Source of the DNA: Salmonella enterica subsp. houtenae serovar Houten
Lineage (GTDB): Bacteria > Pseudomonadota > Gammaproteobacteria > Enterobacterales > Enterobacteriaceae
Direction: 5' to 3'
Assembly (NCBI GenBank): GCA_900478215.1
Contig: LS483478.1
Location: 2,108,001-2,172,000 of the forward strand
DNA: 64,000 nucleotides
Part shown: positions 17,100-25,539 of the stretch, piece after piece
How positions within the stretch are numbered: position 1 is the stretch's first letter
Layout of the letters: each line of letters begins with the position of its first letter
Translations under genes and position numbers: made by a program
The notes under the pieces: model-generated
What the model saw: only the letters and a program-made list of their open reading frames with translations
Database searches by the model: none
Told to the model about the DNA's origin: nothing

Positions 17100-17623
17100 G
17101 TATGTTAAATCATCAAACTTCTCTTTTTTTATCCGGTGTTTCAATATTTCTTAATTTATCTAACAGCTTATCCATTGCTCCAATATCATTTTCTACCGCC
17201 GCCTGCTCATCATCTGTCAACGGGATCTCCTGCATAAGTTTGAGTAAATTCTGACGGCCTTCGCTATGTGCGAAACGCGCCTTCACTGGTACACATCACG
17301 TCAAGCCACTCTTCTTGCGTCCAGTACCAGTAGCTCTTCCCCAGCCGGTGCATTTCCACCAGAATGTCATGCACGGCAGAGTTGGCGGGAGCCTTTGCCG
17401 CATTCATCCAGTCCAGCGTTTCTCTGAGCGGGAGTATCAGGCGGGCAAGGCCCGCTCTGACGATGAGCGGCCAGTTGCTCTTACCGCCTCCGGCGAAATA
17501 ATCTGACAGCCTTTTTAAGGCCTCCTTTTCTGTGGACCTTAGTCCGGGCTGGCAGTCCCACGCCTCACCGGGTCGCCATTCCGCCGTTGTCCGGGGACAG
17601 GGGGCGGCACTGTCAGCTTTCAT
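17100..17623 (-). pseudogene. Internally deleted tyrosine-recombinase-like gene
   Basis: The N-terminal part (17264-17623, MKADSAAPCPRTTAEWRPGE to WYWTQEEWLDVMCTSEGAF) looks like the start of a phage/transposon-type integrase. It stops after a short junction, and in another frame directly after it a C-terminus is readable (RFAHSEGRQNLLKLMQEIPL to ETPDKKREV, stop near 17104). The catalytic core is missing, so I infer an internal deletion. The family assignment is from general resemblance only; the alternative is two unrelated hypothetical fragments. Confidence 0.5.
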
Positions 17624-17721
17624 CGCTATTGTTCATCCCCCGGTTTAACGGCTGCAGGCGCTGAAGGTGGACGGCTACACGTTGCCTGGATAAAATATGG
17701 AAAGAGGGGCATCGTTACTAA

Positions 17722-17967
17722 AAAGCGGGTGTGATGCTCGCTGATTTTTTCAGTCAGGGCATGGCGCAGCTCAACCTTTTCGATGATAACGCGCCGCGCG
17801 CCGGTAGCGAGAAACTGATGGAAGTACTGGATCACCTGAATGCAAAGGAAGGCAGGGGAGCGCTATACTTTACCGGGCAGGGGATACCGCAACAGTGGGC
17901 TATGAGGAGAGATATGCTGTCACCCCGACATACCACCCGCTATGAAGACCTGCTTCAGGTTAAGTGA
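17722..17967 (+). pseudogene. C-terminal remnant of a umuC/impB-type DNA polymerase V gene
   Basis: From KAGVMLADFFSQGMAQLNLF through RGALYFTGQG to the TGA at 17967 the frame matches the last 80 or so residues of UmuC-family error-prone polymerases. Homology begins abruptly next to the integrase-like gene, with an in-frame stop just before it. It contains no polymerase active site. It suggests that the integrase-like gene had inserted into a mobile umuC, and the whole block was later trimmed. Confidence 0.85.
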
Positions 17968-18173
17968 CAGGTTCAATTAAAACTGCGCCCTGATTTTCAC
18001 ATTTCCGTCAAGCAGTACGAAGTGAAATTGGGTTGTCGGTGATAGGATGGGTAAATCTCCGGCAATCACCATTTAAACATGGACTGCCGGAGAAAGTAGA
18101 AAATAATGTGTATATACGTGCTGAAATACATACATAATCATTTTATTTGGTTTGCTGTGGCTTCCTGTAGCTA
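17968..18173. other. Noncoding right end of the sap insertion
   Basis: No gene. An inverted repeat TCTCCGGCA/TGCCGGAGA (18056-18064 and 18085-18093) with a 20-base loop lies here. It may be a terminator or element end. The right 15-bp repeat begins at 18174. Confidence 0.55.
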
Positions 18174-18188
18174 CTATCGTAAGGCATA
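18174..18188. repeat. Right flanking direct repeat of the sap insertion (att-like)
   Basis: CTATCGTAAGGCATA, one mismatch from 13833-13847. On the minus strand it is the sapB end TATGCCTTACGATAG; read in the other frame it still contains a sapC-like start ATGCCTTACGATAG, preceded by AAGGA (18193-18197), the native sapC ribosome binding site left behind. Confidence 0.8.
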
Positions 18189-19139
18189 CCATTCCTTATG
18201 TTTCAGAGGGTTAGCCATAGCACCCAAAATATCGGAAATCACATTGACTACAATAACCAGCGACCCAATGACCATCACGCCGGCGGAAATAGCCGCATAG
18301 TCCTGCTGACGAATGGCGTGAATTAACCATCGTCCCAGCCCTGGCCAGCTAAAGACCATTTCAGTAATCATCGCCAGCGTCAACATGGTTGAAAACTGTA
18401 GGCCAAGACGGGGAATAACTGGCGGCAGCGCATTATGCAATACATGACGGCGTAAAATCGTAAAGCGCGATAAGCCGCGCGTTGCCGCCGCTTTAATATA
18501 GTTCTGATCGTAGATCTCAATAGTGCTGATTCGCATCAGGCGGATCACTTCTGTGGTCGGCGCGACGGAAAGCGTGAGCACCGGTAAAACCATATGCCGT
18601 ATGGCGCTCATCACCATTTCATCGCGCCACGGCGAATCTGAAATCCAGGCATCAATAATGGCGAAGCCGGTAATCGGTTTAACTTCATAAAGCAGGTCAA
18701 ATCGCCCGGATACCGGCAGCCACCCCAGCGTGAGCGAAAAGAACAGCGTGAGCAGAAGCGCCAGCCAGAACACCGGAATTGAGAAGCCTAAGAGCGCCAG
18801 CGCGCTGATAAAACGATCCGGCCATTTGCTACGCGTGATACCAGCCAGCATCCCGACCGGGATGCCGACCATCAACGCAAAACCAAAGGCGAGAATGCAC
18901 AGCTCCATCGTGGCGGGAAACACCTCTTTAAGCTGTTCGGAGATCAGTTGGCCGTTAATGCTGGACACGCCAAAGTCCCAGTGCAGCAGGCCGTTGAACC
19001 AGAAAACCCAGGCATTCCATAATGATGCGCCCTGGAGCGGCGCGTGCGGCGTAAAATAACTCAGGCTAAAGCCGATAAAGGTCAGGAAGAATAGGGTCAC
19101 CAGCAAGAGCAATAACCGACGCAGGGTGAAGATAATCAT
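18174..19139 (-). CDS. sapB: Sap peptide ABC transporter permease SapB
   Basis: 321 residues, full length, with the C-terminus MANPLKHKEWYALR intact. Six membrane segments and the permease loop (AATRGLSRFTILRRHVLHNA) are visible. The start overlaps the sapA stop (ATGA). It pairs with SapC to form the membrane channel, but sapC is now 4.3 kb downstream behind the inserted island. The stop codon lies in the right 15-bp repeat. Confidence 0.97.
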   Translation of the reverse strand: MIIFTLRRLLLLLVTLFFLTFIGFSLSYFTPHAPLQGASLWNAWVFWFNGLLHWDFGVSSINGQLISEQLKEVFPATMELCILAFGFALMVGIPVGMLAGITRSKWPDRFISALALLGFSIPVFWLALLLTLFFSLTLGWLPVSGRFDLLYEVKPITGFAIIDAWISDSPWRDEMVMSAIRHMVLPVLTLSVAPTTEVIRLMRISTIEIYDQNYIKAAATRGLSRFTILRRHVLHNALPPVIPRLGLQFSTMLTLAMITEMVFSWPGLGRWLIHAIRQQDYAAISAGVMVIGSLVIVVNVISDILGAMANPLKHKEWYALR

Positions 19140-20785
19140 GGCTTTTTCACCTCTTCGTGTTTTTCGCGGGAGACGCCGGCAAAAGACGCATTGCCGAACG
19201 GGCTTAGCACCAGCCCTTTAATATCGTAGCGGTAAGCCTGTAAGCGTAGTGATGACGCCAGAGGCAGTATCGGCAACTCTTTCGCCAGGATATTCTGCGC
19301 TTCGTCATACGCTTCTATGCGCGAAGCCAACTGCTGCGACGACAGTGCCTTACGCAGCACGCTGTCAAATTCAGGGTTACACCAGTGGGCGAAATTGGTT
19401 TGCGAATTAATGGCCGCACAGCTTAGCAGCGGTCTGAAAAAGCTATCCGGATCGTTGCTGTCTGTGGCCCAGCCGGATAAGGTCAAATCGTGATTCATAT
19501 CCATCAGGCGCGCCTCCTGAAAACGCCCTTCAACCGGCACAATGACCACTTTTACGCCAACCTGCGCCATATCCGCCTGAATAAGCTCCGCCGTTTTTAG
19601 CGGACTTGGGTTCCAGGCCTGAGAACTGGTCGGCACCCAGAGATGCAGCGTAAGGTTCTCAATGCCCAGCGCTTTTAGCTGTTCGCGCGATTTTGCCGGA
19701 TTGTACTCCGTAATTTTGGCATCGTTATCGTAAGCCCATGAGGCTCGCGGTAAAATGGAGGCCGCGGTTTCTGCCGTGCCGTAATAAATCGACTGCATCA
19801 GGCGCTGGTTGTTGATCGATAAGGCCAGCGCATGGCGCACTGCGGGATTATTCAACGGCGGCTTATCGGTGTTAAAGGCCAGATAGGCGATATTCATCCC
19901 CGGGCGCAACGTCAGGCGCAAACGCGGATCGTCGCGTAAAATAGTTAGCTGGCTGGCGGCGGGCCAGGCCAGAACATCGCATTCGCCGGTCAGTAATTTC
20001 GATAAACGCCCCGTACCGCCGGAGCCTAAATCCACCACCACTTGCGGCATCAGCGGTTTGCCGCGCCAAAATCCATCGTGGCGCTGGAGACGAATAAACT
20101 GCCCGGCACGGTACTCCGAAAGCTGGAAAGGTCCGGTGCCGACCGGCTGCCTGTCAAGCAGTTCCTGCCGATCTTTGCGGCTAAGCTGCGCGGCATACTC
20201 TGCGGACATGACAGAAGCGTAGTGCGTGGCCAGATGCCATAAAAAGGAGGCGTCAGGCTGCGTCAGGCGAAACTCAACGGTATTGTTGTCCAGCTTGCGT
20301 ACGCTTTTTACATTGTCGGCGAACTGTAAACTGTCAAAGTAGGGGAAGCTACTGCCGTTGATGTTATGCCACGGATGCTGACGATCGAAAATCCTCTGAA
20401 AGGTAAAGACGACATCATCGGCATTGAGTTTTCGGGTCGGCGTAAACCAGGCGGTCTTTTGAAAAGAGACATCGCGGCGCAGGTGAAAACGGTATGTTGC
20501 CCCGTTATCCAGCACTTCCCATCTTTCTGCCAACTCTGGTACTAAACGATAAGTATAGGGATCGACATCCAACAGACGGTCATATAACTGGGCGGCAAGA
20601 GTATCGACAATCAGGCCGCTGCTCGCTTTTTGCGGATTAAAGGTGTTGACCTGCCCGCTGACACAATACACAAAACCGCTATCGCGAATATCTGCGCTCG
20701 CTGTTTGTTCAGGTACAGTTGCAGTTGTAACCTGACTACTCAGTAGACCAGTCATCACGATCAGAGACGATAAAACCAGGCGCAT
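19136..20785 (-). CDS. sapA: Sap transporter periplasmic peptide-binding protein SapA
   Basis: 549 residues from the ATG at 20785; a TTG nine codons upstream gives an extension not typical of the family. A signal peptide (MRLVLSSLIVMTGLLSS) is followed by a type-5 solute-binding domain of the OppA/DppA class (DSGFVYCVSGQVNTFNP to PFGNASFAGVSREK). In Salmonella SapA binds cationic antimicrobial peptides such as protamine and delivers them to SapBC. First gene of the operon, downstream of pspF on the same strand. Confidence 0.97.
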   Translation of the reverse strand: MRLVLSSLIVMTGLLSSQVTTATVPEQTASADIRDSGFVYCVSGQVNTFNPQKASSGLIVDTLAAQLYDRLLDVDPYTYRLVPELAERWEVLDNGATYRFHLRRDVSFQKTAWFTPTRKLNADDVVFTFQRIFDRQHPWHNINGSSFPYFDSLQFADNVKSVRKLDNNTVEFRLTQPDASFLWHLATHYASVMSAEYAAQLSRKDRQELLDRQPVGTGPFQLSEYRAGQFIRLQRHDGFWRGKPLMPQVVVDLGSGGTGRLSKLLTGECDVLAWPAASQLTILRDDPRLRLTLRPGMNIAYLAFNTDKPPLNNPAVRHALALSINNQRLMQSIYYGTAETAASILPRASWAYDNDAKITEYNPAKSREQLKALGIENLTLHLWVPTSSQAWNPSPLKTAELIQADMAQVGVKVVIVPVEGRFQEARLMDMNHDLTLSGWATDSNDPDSFFRPLLSCAAINSQTNFAHWCNPEFDSVLRKALSSQQLASRIEAYDEAQNILAKELPILPLASSLRLQAYRYDIKGLVLSPFGNASFAGVSREKHEEVKKP

Positions 20786-20899
20786 AATAATAGTTAAGTT
20801 TTTTAAGTTCAATTTGCAAAGTGTATCGCACTTCGGCCCGCCACGTAAAAATGTCGGAGGATAACTGGCGTAAATGTCGTCAATTAGCAGAAAAAATAG

Positions 20900-21880
20900 C
20901 TAAAGCTGATGCTTTTTAAGCAAGGCGCGAAATTGGTGGTAGGTGAGTGCCAGCAAATCGGCGGCTCGTTTCTGGTTAAATTTCGCCTGTTGTAAGCTAC
21001 GTTGCAGCAGCGCTTTTTCCTGTTGCAGTTGAAACTCACGCAACTTGAGCGGCAGGTCAGGCGTGACGAATGCCGTTGGTAGGGCGGGCGCGGGCAGTTC
21101 GGCAGGGAGGCGTTGAAAAGGATCGATAATAATTTCATCCAAAGGATGTTCACTGCTGCCGTGGCGATACACTGAACGTTCAACTACATTTTTCAGCTCG
21201 CGGACATTACCCGGCCAGGCGTAATGCAGCAACGTTTCTTTTGCCCGATCGGTAAAGCCGGGAAATAAGGGGAGGCGCAGCTCACGACACATCTGAATAG
21301 CAAAATGCCCGGCCATCAGCATGATATCGCTCTGGCGTTCGCGCAGCGGCGGCAGTTGTACAACATCAAAAGCCAGCCTGTCGAGCAGGTCGGCACGAAA
21401 TGTTCCTTCCTTCACCATGGCGGGTAAATCGGCATTAGTGGCGCATACTAATCGCACATTAACCTGTAACGGCTGGCTGCCGCCGACGCGCTCCAGTTCG
21501 CCATATTCAATCACCCGCAGCAGCTTTTCCTGTACCAGCATCGGCGCTGTCGCCAGTTCATCCAAAAACAGCGTGCCGCCATCGGCGCGTTCAAAGCGAC
21601 CGGGATGGCGTTTTTGCGCTCCGGTAAACGCGCCTGCTTCATGGCCAAACAGTTCGGAGTCAAGCAGATTTTCGTTAAGCGCCGCGCAGTTAAGCGAGAT
21701 AAGCGGTCCCTGCCAGCGTGAAGAGAGATAGTGCAGGCGGTTGGCGATAAGCTCTTTACCTGTGCCGCGTTCGCCAATAATCAGAACAGGCTTATCCAGT
21801 GGTGCAAGCCGGGAGACTTGTTCCAGTACCTCAAGAAAACGGTTTGCCTCGCCGAGCAGGTTATCTTTAAATTCAACCAT
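20900..21880 (-). CDS. pspF: Phage-shock transcriptional activator PspF
   Basis: 326 residues from the ATG at 21880; a GTG five codons upstream is possible but not typical. It is a sigma-54 activator without an N-terminal receiver: AAA+ domain with Walker A GERGTGKE, sigma-54-contacting GAFTGA loop and Walker B GGTLFLDE, then a Fis-type HTH (QKRAADLLALTYHQFRALLK). PspA binds PspF to hold it inactive until envelope stress. Divergent from pspA across a 170-base control region. Confidence 0.98.
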   Translation of the reverse strand: MVEFKDNLLGEANRFLEVLEQVSRLAPLDKPVLIIGERGTGKELIANRLHYLSSRWQGPLISLNCAALNENLLDSELFGHEAGAFTGAQKRHPGRFERADGGTLFLDELATAPMLVQEKLLRVIEYGELERVGGSQPLQVNVRLVCATNADLPAMVKEGTFRADLLDRLAFDVVQLPPLRERQSDIMLMAGHFAIQMCRELRLPLFPGFTDRAKETLLHYAWPGNVRELKNVVERSVYRHGSSEHPLDEIIIDPFQRLPAELPAPALPTAFVTPDLPLKLREFQLQQEKALLQRSLQQAKFNQKRAADLLALTYHQFRALLKKHQL

Positions 21881-21979
21881 GATGAAGATCGCCACTTGTT
21901 AGTGTTTCTCACCACTTTATCCTTTTTTACTGACGAGGTAAAACGAAAAAATATCTTTATTATCATAATGATAAAAAGT

Positions 21980-21995
21980 TGGCACGTAAATTGTA
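21980..21995 (+). promoter_or_regulatory. Sigma-54 promoter of pspABCD
   Basis: TGGCAC at 21980-21985 and TTGTA at 21991-21995 with 5 bases between match the -24/-12 consensus and the known E. coli pspA promoter. PspF sites and IHF binding are expected in the AT-rich 21895-21970 stretch between the divergent genes; I did not define them. Confidence 0.9.
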
Positions 21996-22050
21996 TTAAT
22001 CATCTGGCAGGGCATCGCCCGTTATCAGAACATTATGTGAGGATTGAATT

Positions 22051-22719
22051 ATGGGTATTTTTTCTCGTTTTGCCGACATCGTGAACGCCAATATCAATGC
22101 GTTGCTGGAAAAAGCGGAAGATCCGCAGAAGCTGGTGCGTCTGATGATTCAGGAGATGGAGGATACGCTGGTCGAGGTTCGCTCGAACTCCGCGCGTGCG
22201 TTAGCGGAAAAGAAACAGTTATCCCGTCGGATTGAACAGGCTACGGCTCAGCAGACCGAGTGGCAGGAAAAAGCGGAACTGGCTCTGCGCAAAGATAAAG
22301 ACGATCTGGCGCGCGCCGCATTGATTGAAAAACAGAAGCTGACCGATTTAATTGCTACGCTTGAACAGGAAGTCACGCTGGTGGATGACACGCTGACGCG
22401 CATGAAGAAAGAGATTGGCGAGCTGGAAAACAAACTCAGCGAAACACGCGCTCGCCAGCAGGCGCTGATGCTGCGTCATCAGGCGGCAAGTTCTTCCCGC
22501 GATGTCCGTCGTCAGCTTGACAGCGGCAAACTGGATGAAGCCATGGCGCGGTTTGAATCCTTTGAACGTCGTATCGATCAAATGGAAGCGGAAGCGGAAA
22601 GCCATCATTTTGGTAAGCAGCAATCGCTGGACCAACAGTTTGCCAACCTGAAAGCCGATGATGAAATCAGCGAGCAACTGGCGCAGTTGAAAGCCAAAAT
22701 GAAGCAAGATAATCAATAA
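22051..22719 (+). CDS. pspA: Phage-shock protein A
   Basis: 222 residues, an almost fully alpha-helical coiled-coil protein of the ESCRT-III-like PspA/IM30 family (MGIFSRFADIVNANINALLE, amphipathic helix at the N-terminus). It inhibits PspF in the resting state and, on proton-motive-force or membrane damage, oligomerises on the inner membrane to preserve its integrity. First gene of the sigma-54 operon. Confidence 0.98.
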   Translation: MGIFSRFADIVNANINALLEKAEDPQKLVRLMIQEMEDTLVEVRSNSARALAEKKQLSRRIEQATAQQTEWQEKAELALRKDKDDLARAALIEKQKLTDLIATLEQEVTLVDDTLTRMKKEIGELENKLSETRARQQALMLRHQAASSSRDVRRQLDSGKLDEAMARFESFERRIDQMEAEAESHHFGKQQSLDQQFANLKADDEISEQLAQLKAKMKQDNQ

Positions 22720-22778
22720 CGACAATGGCGGCGCCGGTATGCGCCGCCGCTCATCAGCTTTAGGTGTAAGGAGAACGC

Positions 22779-23003
22779 ATGAGCGCGCTATTTCTGGCCA
22801 TCCCGTTAACCATTTTTGTATTGTTTGTGTTACCGATTTGGCTGTGGCTGCATTACAGCAACCGCGCCGGTCGGGGAGAACTGTCGCAAAGCGAGCAGCA
22901 ACGCTTATTGCAACTCACAGACGACGCGCAACGTATGCGCGAGCGCATTCAGGCGCTGGAAGACATTCTTGATGCAGAGCATCCGAACTGGAGAGAGCGC
23001 TAA
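22779..23003 (+). CDS. pspB: Phage-shock protein B
   Basis: 74 residues: one N-terminal membrane helix (FLAIPLTIFVLFVLPIWLWL) and a cytoplasmic coiled coil. With PspC it senses envelope stress and pulls PspA away from PspF. Its last base overlaps the pspC start (TAATG). Confidence 0.97.
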   Translation: MSALFLAIPLTIFVLFVLPIWLWLHYSNRAGRGELSQSEQQRLLQLTDDAQRMRERIQALEDILDAEHPNWRER

Positions 23004-23362
23004 TGGGTGGAATCAATCTGAATAAAAAACTATGGCGTATGCCGCAAAAGGGCATGGTGCGAGGTGTTTGCGCCGGGATCGCCGACTACCTTGATGTACC
23101 GGTAAAACTGGTGCGTATTCTGGTCGTGCTGTCGATTTTCTTTGGGCTGGCGTTTTTTACCGTAGTGGCCTATATCGTCCTGTCTTTTGTACTGGACCCT
23201 ATGCCGGATAATCTGGCTGCAGGCGAATCGCAGCCGACCAGCGGCGAACTGCTGGATGTTGTAGACCGAGAACTTGCCGCAGGCGAAAAGCGTTTGCGAG
23301 AAATGGAACGATACGTCACGTCAGATACGTTCACATTGCGTAGTCGTTTCCGTCAACTGTAA
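23003..23362 (+). CDS. pspC: Phage-shock protein C
   Basis: 119 residues. An N-terminal PspC domain (KLWRMPQKGMVRGVCAGIAD) precedes a membrane segment (IFFGLAFFTVVAYIVLSFVL) and a C-terminal tail. It works with PspB as the membrane signalling pair. Translationally coupled to pspB. Confidence 0.97.
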   Translation: MGGINLNKKLWRMPQKGMVRGVCAGIADYLDVPVKLVRILVVLSIFFGLAFFTVVAYIVLSFVLDPMPDNLAAGESQPTSGELLDVVDRELAAGEKRLREMERYVTSDTFTLRSRFRQL

Positions 23363-23384
23363 GTGATATATCGGGAAGGTGAAG

Positions 23385-23603
23385 ATGAATACTCGCTGGC
23401 AACGCGCCGGGCAGAAGGTAAAGCCCGGCTTCAAAATAGCAGGTAAGCTGGTTCTGTTGACCGCGTTACGTTACGGGCCTGCCGGCGTGGCGGGATGGGC
23501 GGTAAAATCCGTCGCCCGTCGTCCGTTAAAAATGTTGCTGGCGTTTGCGCTGGAGCCAGCACTTCGTAAGGTGGCGAATAAAATTTCGCGTCGTTACAAA
23601 TAG
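23385..23603 (+). CDS. pspD: Phage-shock protein D
   Basis: 72 residues from the ATG at 23385, with GGAAGG before it. It is basic and has one hydrophobic stretch (LVLLTALRYGPAGVAGWAV). It is a peripheral inner-membrane protein of the psp operon with no firmly assigned role. Confidence 0.95.
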   Translation: MNTRWQRAGQKVKPGFKIAGKLVLLTALRYGPAGVAGWAVKSVARRPLKMLLAFALEPALRKVANKISRRYK

Positions 23604-23678
23604 CGGCTCTGTTCATAATATTTTGTTAAGCTCTGGCGCATAATGTGGGCGGAATACATTACGCGTCAGGACGGGAGT

Positions 23679-23996
23679 ATGTTGAAAAAAGGGGTATTTG
23701 CGTTAGCGTTCTTCATAGCCATGCCGCTTTATGCCGCAGAATACTGGATAGATGTCCGCATTCCGGAGCAATATCAACGAGAGCATATTCAGGGCGCGAT
23801 TAATATTCCATTGCAGGATATTACATCTCATATCGAAACGGTAATTCCAGACAGGAACGATACGGTAAAGTTATATTGCAATTCCGGGCGGCAGTCGGGC
23901 ATGGCAAAACAAATGTTGCTTGATATGGGGTATACGCACGCGTTGAATATGGGAGGTATCAGCCGACTTGATATGCCGAAAATTGAAAATAGATAA
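23679..23996 (+). CDS. pspE: Periplasmic thiosulfate sulfurtransferase PspE
   Basis: 105 residues from the ATG at 23679 (MLKKGVFALAFFIAMPLYAA), which begins a signal peptide cleaved near AAEYW. One rhodanese domain with the active-site loop YCNSGRQSG and catalytic Cys. The open frame upstream lacks signal-peptide character and is not used. It transfers sulfane sulfur from thiosulfate in the periplasm. In E. coli it also has its own promoter. Confidence 0.96.
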   Translation: MLKKGVFALAFFIAMPLYAAEYWIDVRIPEQYQREHIQGAINIPLQDITSHIETVIPDRNDTVKLYCNSGRQSGMAKQMLLDMGYTHALNMGGISRLDMPKIENR

Positions 23997-24021
23997 GTCA
24001 TTGCCAGATATTTATTACTAA

Positions 24022-24044
24022 CCGCGACGCATAATGCGCCGCGG
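24022..24044 (+). terminator. Hairpin after pspE
   Basis: CCGCG-A-CGC / GCG-C-CGCGG around ATAAT, 26 bases past the pspE stop, with no clear T-run. Probably ends the psp transcript or stabilises its 3' end. Confidence 0.45.
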
Positions 24045-24141
24045 CTGATCTCTTCAGGTACTTGATAATAATGCTTGTGCACATATCTATAACGTTGGCT
24101 CGTTATTATTTTTTCTTCTCTTCAGGTTCAACAGGATGGCA

Positions 24142-25539
24142 ATGAAGCGACTTAAAACTGAACTCAACGCGCTGGTCAATCGTGGGGTAGACAGGCATTT
24201 GCGTCTTGCCGTAACCGGCTTGAGCCGCAGCGGTAAAACGGCGTTTATCACGGCGATAGTTAACCAGTTGCTTAATGTCCACGCGGGCGCGCGCTTACCG
24301 TTGCTTAGCGCGGTACGCGAAGAACGCCTGCTTGGCGTAAAGCGTGTGCCTCAACGTGATTTTGGTATTCCCCGTTTTACCTACGACGAGGGGATACTTC
24401 AGCTTTATGGCAATCCTCCCGCCTGGCCCACACCAACGCGCGGCGTCAGTGAGATTCGGCTGGCGTTGCGCTATCGCTCAAACGACTCGCTGCTGCGCCA
24501 TTTTAAAGATACCTCGACATTGTATCTGGAGATTGTGGATTATCCTGGTGAATGGTTACTCGATCTGCCCATGCTGGCTCAGGATTATTTAAGCTGGTCC
24601 CGTCAGATGAACGGCTTGTTGCAGGGGCAACGAGCTGAGTGGGCCGCAAAATGGCGGCAACTTTGCGACGGACTCGATCCGCTGGCGCCCGCCGATGAAA
24701 ACCGGCTGGCGGAGATTGCCGCCGCCTGGACGGATTATTTGCATCAGTGTAAATCGCAGGGATTGCATTTTATTCAACCTGGACGGTTTGTTTTGCCAGG
24801 TGATATGGCGGGCGCGCCAGCGTTGCAGTTTTTCCCGTGGCCGGATGTGGACGCCTTCGGCGAGTCAAAACTGGCGCAGGCGGATAAACAGACCAACGCT
24901 GGAATGCTGCGCGAACGATTTAACTACTATTGCGAAAAAGTGGTCAAAGGGTTCTACAAAAATCATTTTCTACGCTTTGATCGCCAGATTGTGCTGGTGG
25001 ACTGTCTGCAACCGCTCAATAGCGGGCCGCAGGCGTTTAATGATATGCGTCTCGCCTTAACGCAGTTGATGCAAAGTTTTCACTATGGTCAGCGGACCCT
25101 GTTTCGCCGATTGTTTTCGCCGGTGATTGATAAATTGCTGTTCGCCGCGACGAAAGCCGACCATGTCACCCTCGACCAACATGCCAATATGGTGGCCTTG
25201 CTCCAGCAGCTTATTCAGGATGCCTGGCAAAATGCCGCGTTTGAAGGCATTAGTATGGATTGCCTGGGGCTGGCTTCGGTACAGGCAACCACCAGCGGCG
25301 TGATTGAGGTCAACGGTGAAAAAATCCCGGCTTTACGTGGAAACCGTTTGAGTGACGGCGCGCCGTTAACCGTGTACCCCGGCGAAGTGCCTTCGCGTTT
25401 GCCGGGACAAGCGTTTTGGGATAGTCAGGGTTTTCAGTTCGAAGCCTTTCGTCCGCAGGTGATGGATGTTGATAAACCATTACCGCACATTCGTCTGGAC
25501 GCTGCGCTGGAGTTTTTAATAGGAGATAAGCTGCGATGA
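24142..25539 (+). CDS. ycjX: YcjX family GTPase-like protein
   Basis: 465 residues from the ATG at 24142, the usual E. coli start. A P-loop (GLSRSGKTAFI) at about 30 and EIVDYPGEWLLDLP (a Walker B-like segment) mark it as a P-loop NTPase of the DUF463 family. It is PspF- or stress-coregulated in E. coli and its stop overlaps the ycjF start (ATGA). The exact function is unknown. Confidence 0.96.
   Translation: MKRLKTELNALVNRGVDRHLRLAVTGLSRSGKTAFITAIVNQLLNVHAGARLPLLSAVREERLLGVKRVPQRDFGIPRFTYDEGILQLYGNPPAWPTPTRGVSEIRLALRYRSNDSLLRHFKDTSTLYLEIVDYPGEWLLDLPMLAQDYLSWSRQMNGLLQGQRAEWAAKWRQLCDGLDPLAPADENRLAEIAAAWTDYLHQCKSQGLHFIQPGRFVLPGDMAGAPALQFFPWPDVDAFGESKLAQADKQTNAGMLRERFNYYCEKVVKGFYKNHFLRFDRQIVLVDCLQPLNSGPQAFNDMRLALTQLMQSFHYGQRTLFRRLFSPVIDKLLFAATKADHVTLDQHANMVALLQQLIQDAWQNAAFEGISMDCLGLASVQATTSGVIEVNGEKIPALRGNRLSDGAPLTVYPGEVPSRLPGQAFWDSQGFQFEAFRPQVMDVDKPLPHIRLDAALEFLIGDKLR

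Larger units (their letters stand above)
13848..18173. mobile_element. Degenerate 4.3-kb genomic-island remnant splitting the sap operon
   Basis: All DNA between the two 15-bp repeats is foreign to the sap operon. Contents from left: a broken P4-type integrase (14023-14480), a 5'-truncated gtgE (14730-15332), an unrecognised 170-base segment, a PMT-type glycosyltransferase (15506-16942), an internally deleted integrase-like gene (17100-17623) and the end of a umuC gene (17722-17967). An integrase next to one boundary and att-like repeats at both ends fit site-specific integration followed by decay. Accretion in several steps is also possible. Confidence 0.78.

Noticed and set aside
17018..17254. 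78-codon plus-strand frame
   Set aside because: It is antisense to the readable C-terminal piece of the recombinase-like gene.
13833..18188. Simple IS transposition with target-site duplication
   Set aside because: No intact transposase or terminal inverted repeats were seen, 15 bp is long for most IS duplications, and an integrase remnant lies at the edge; site-specific integration fits better, though not proven.
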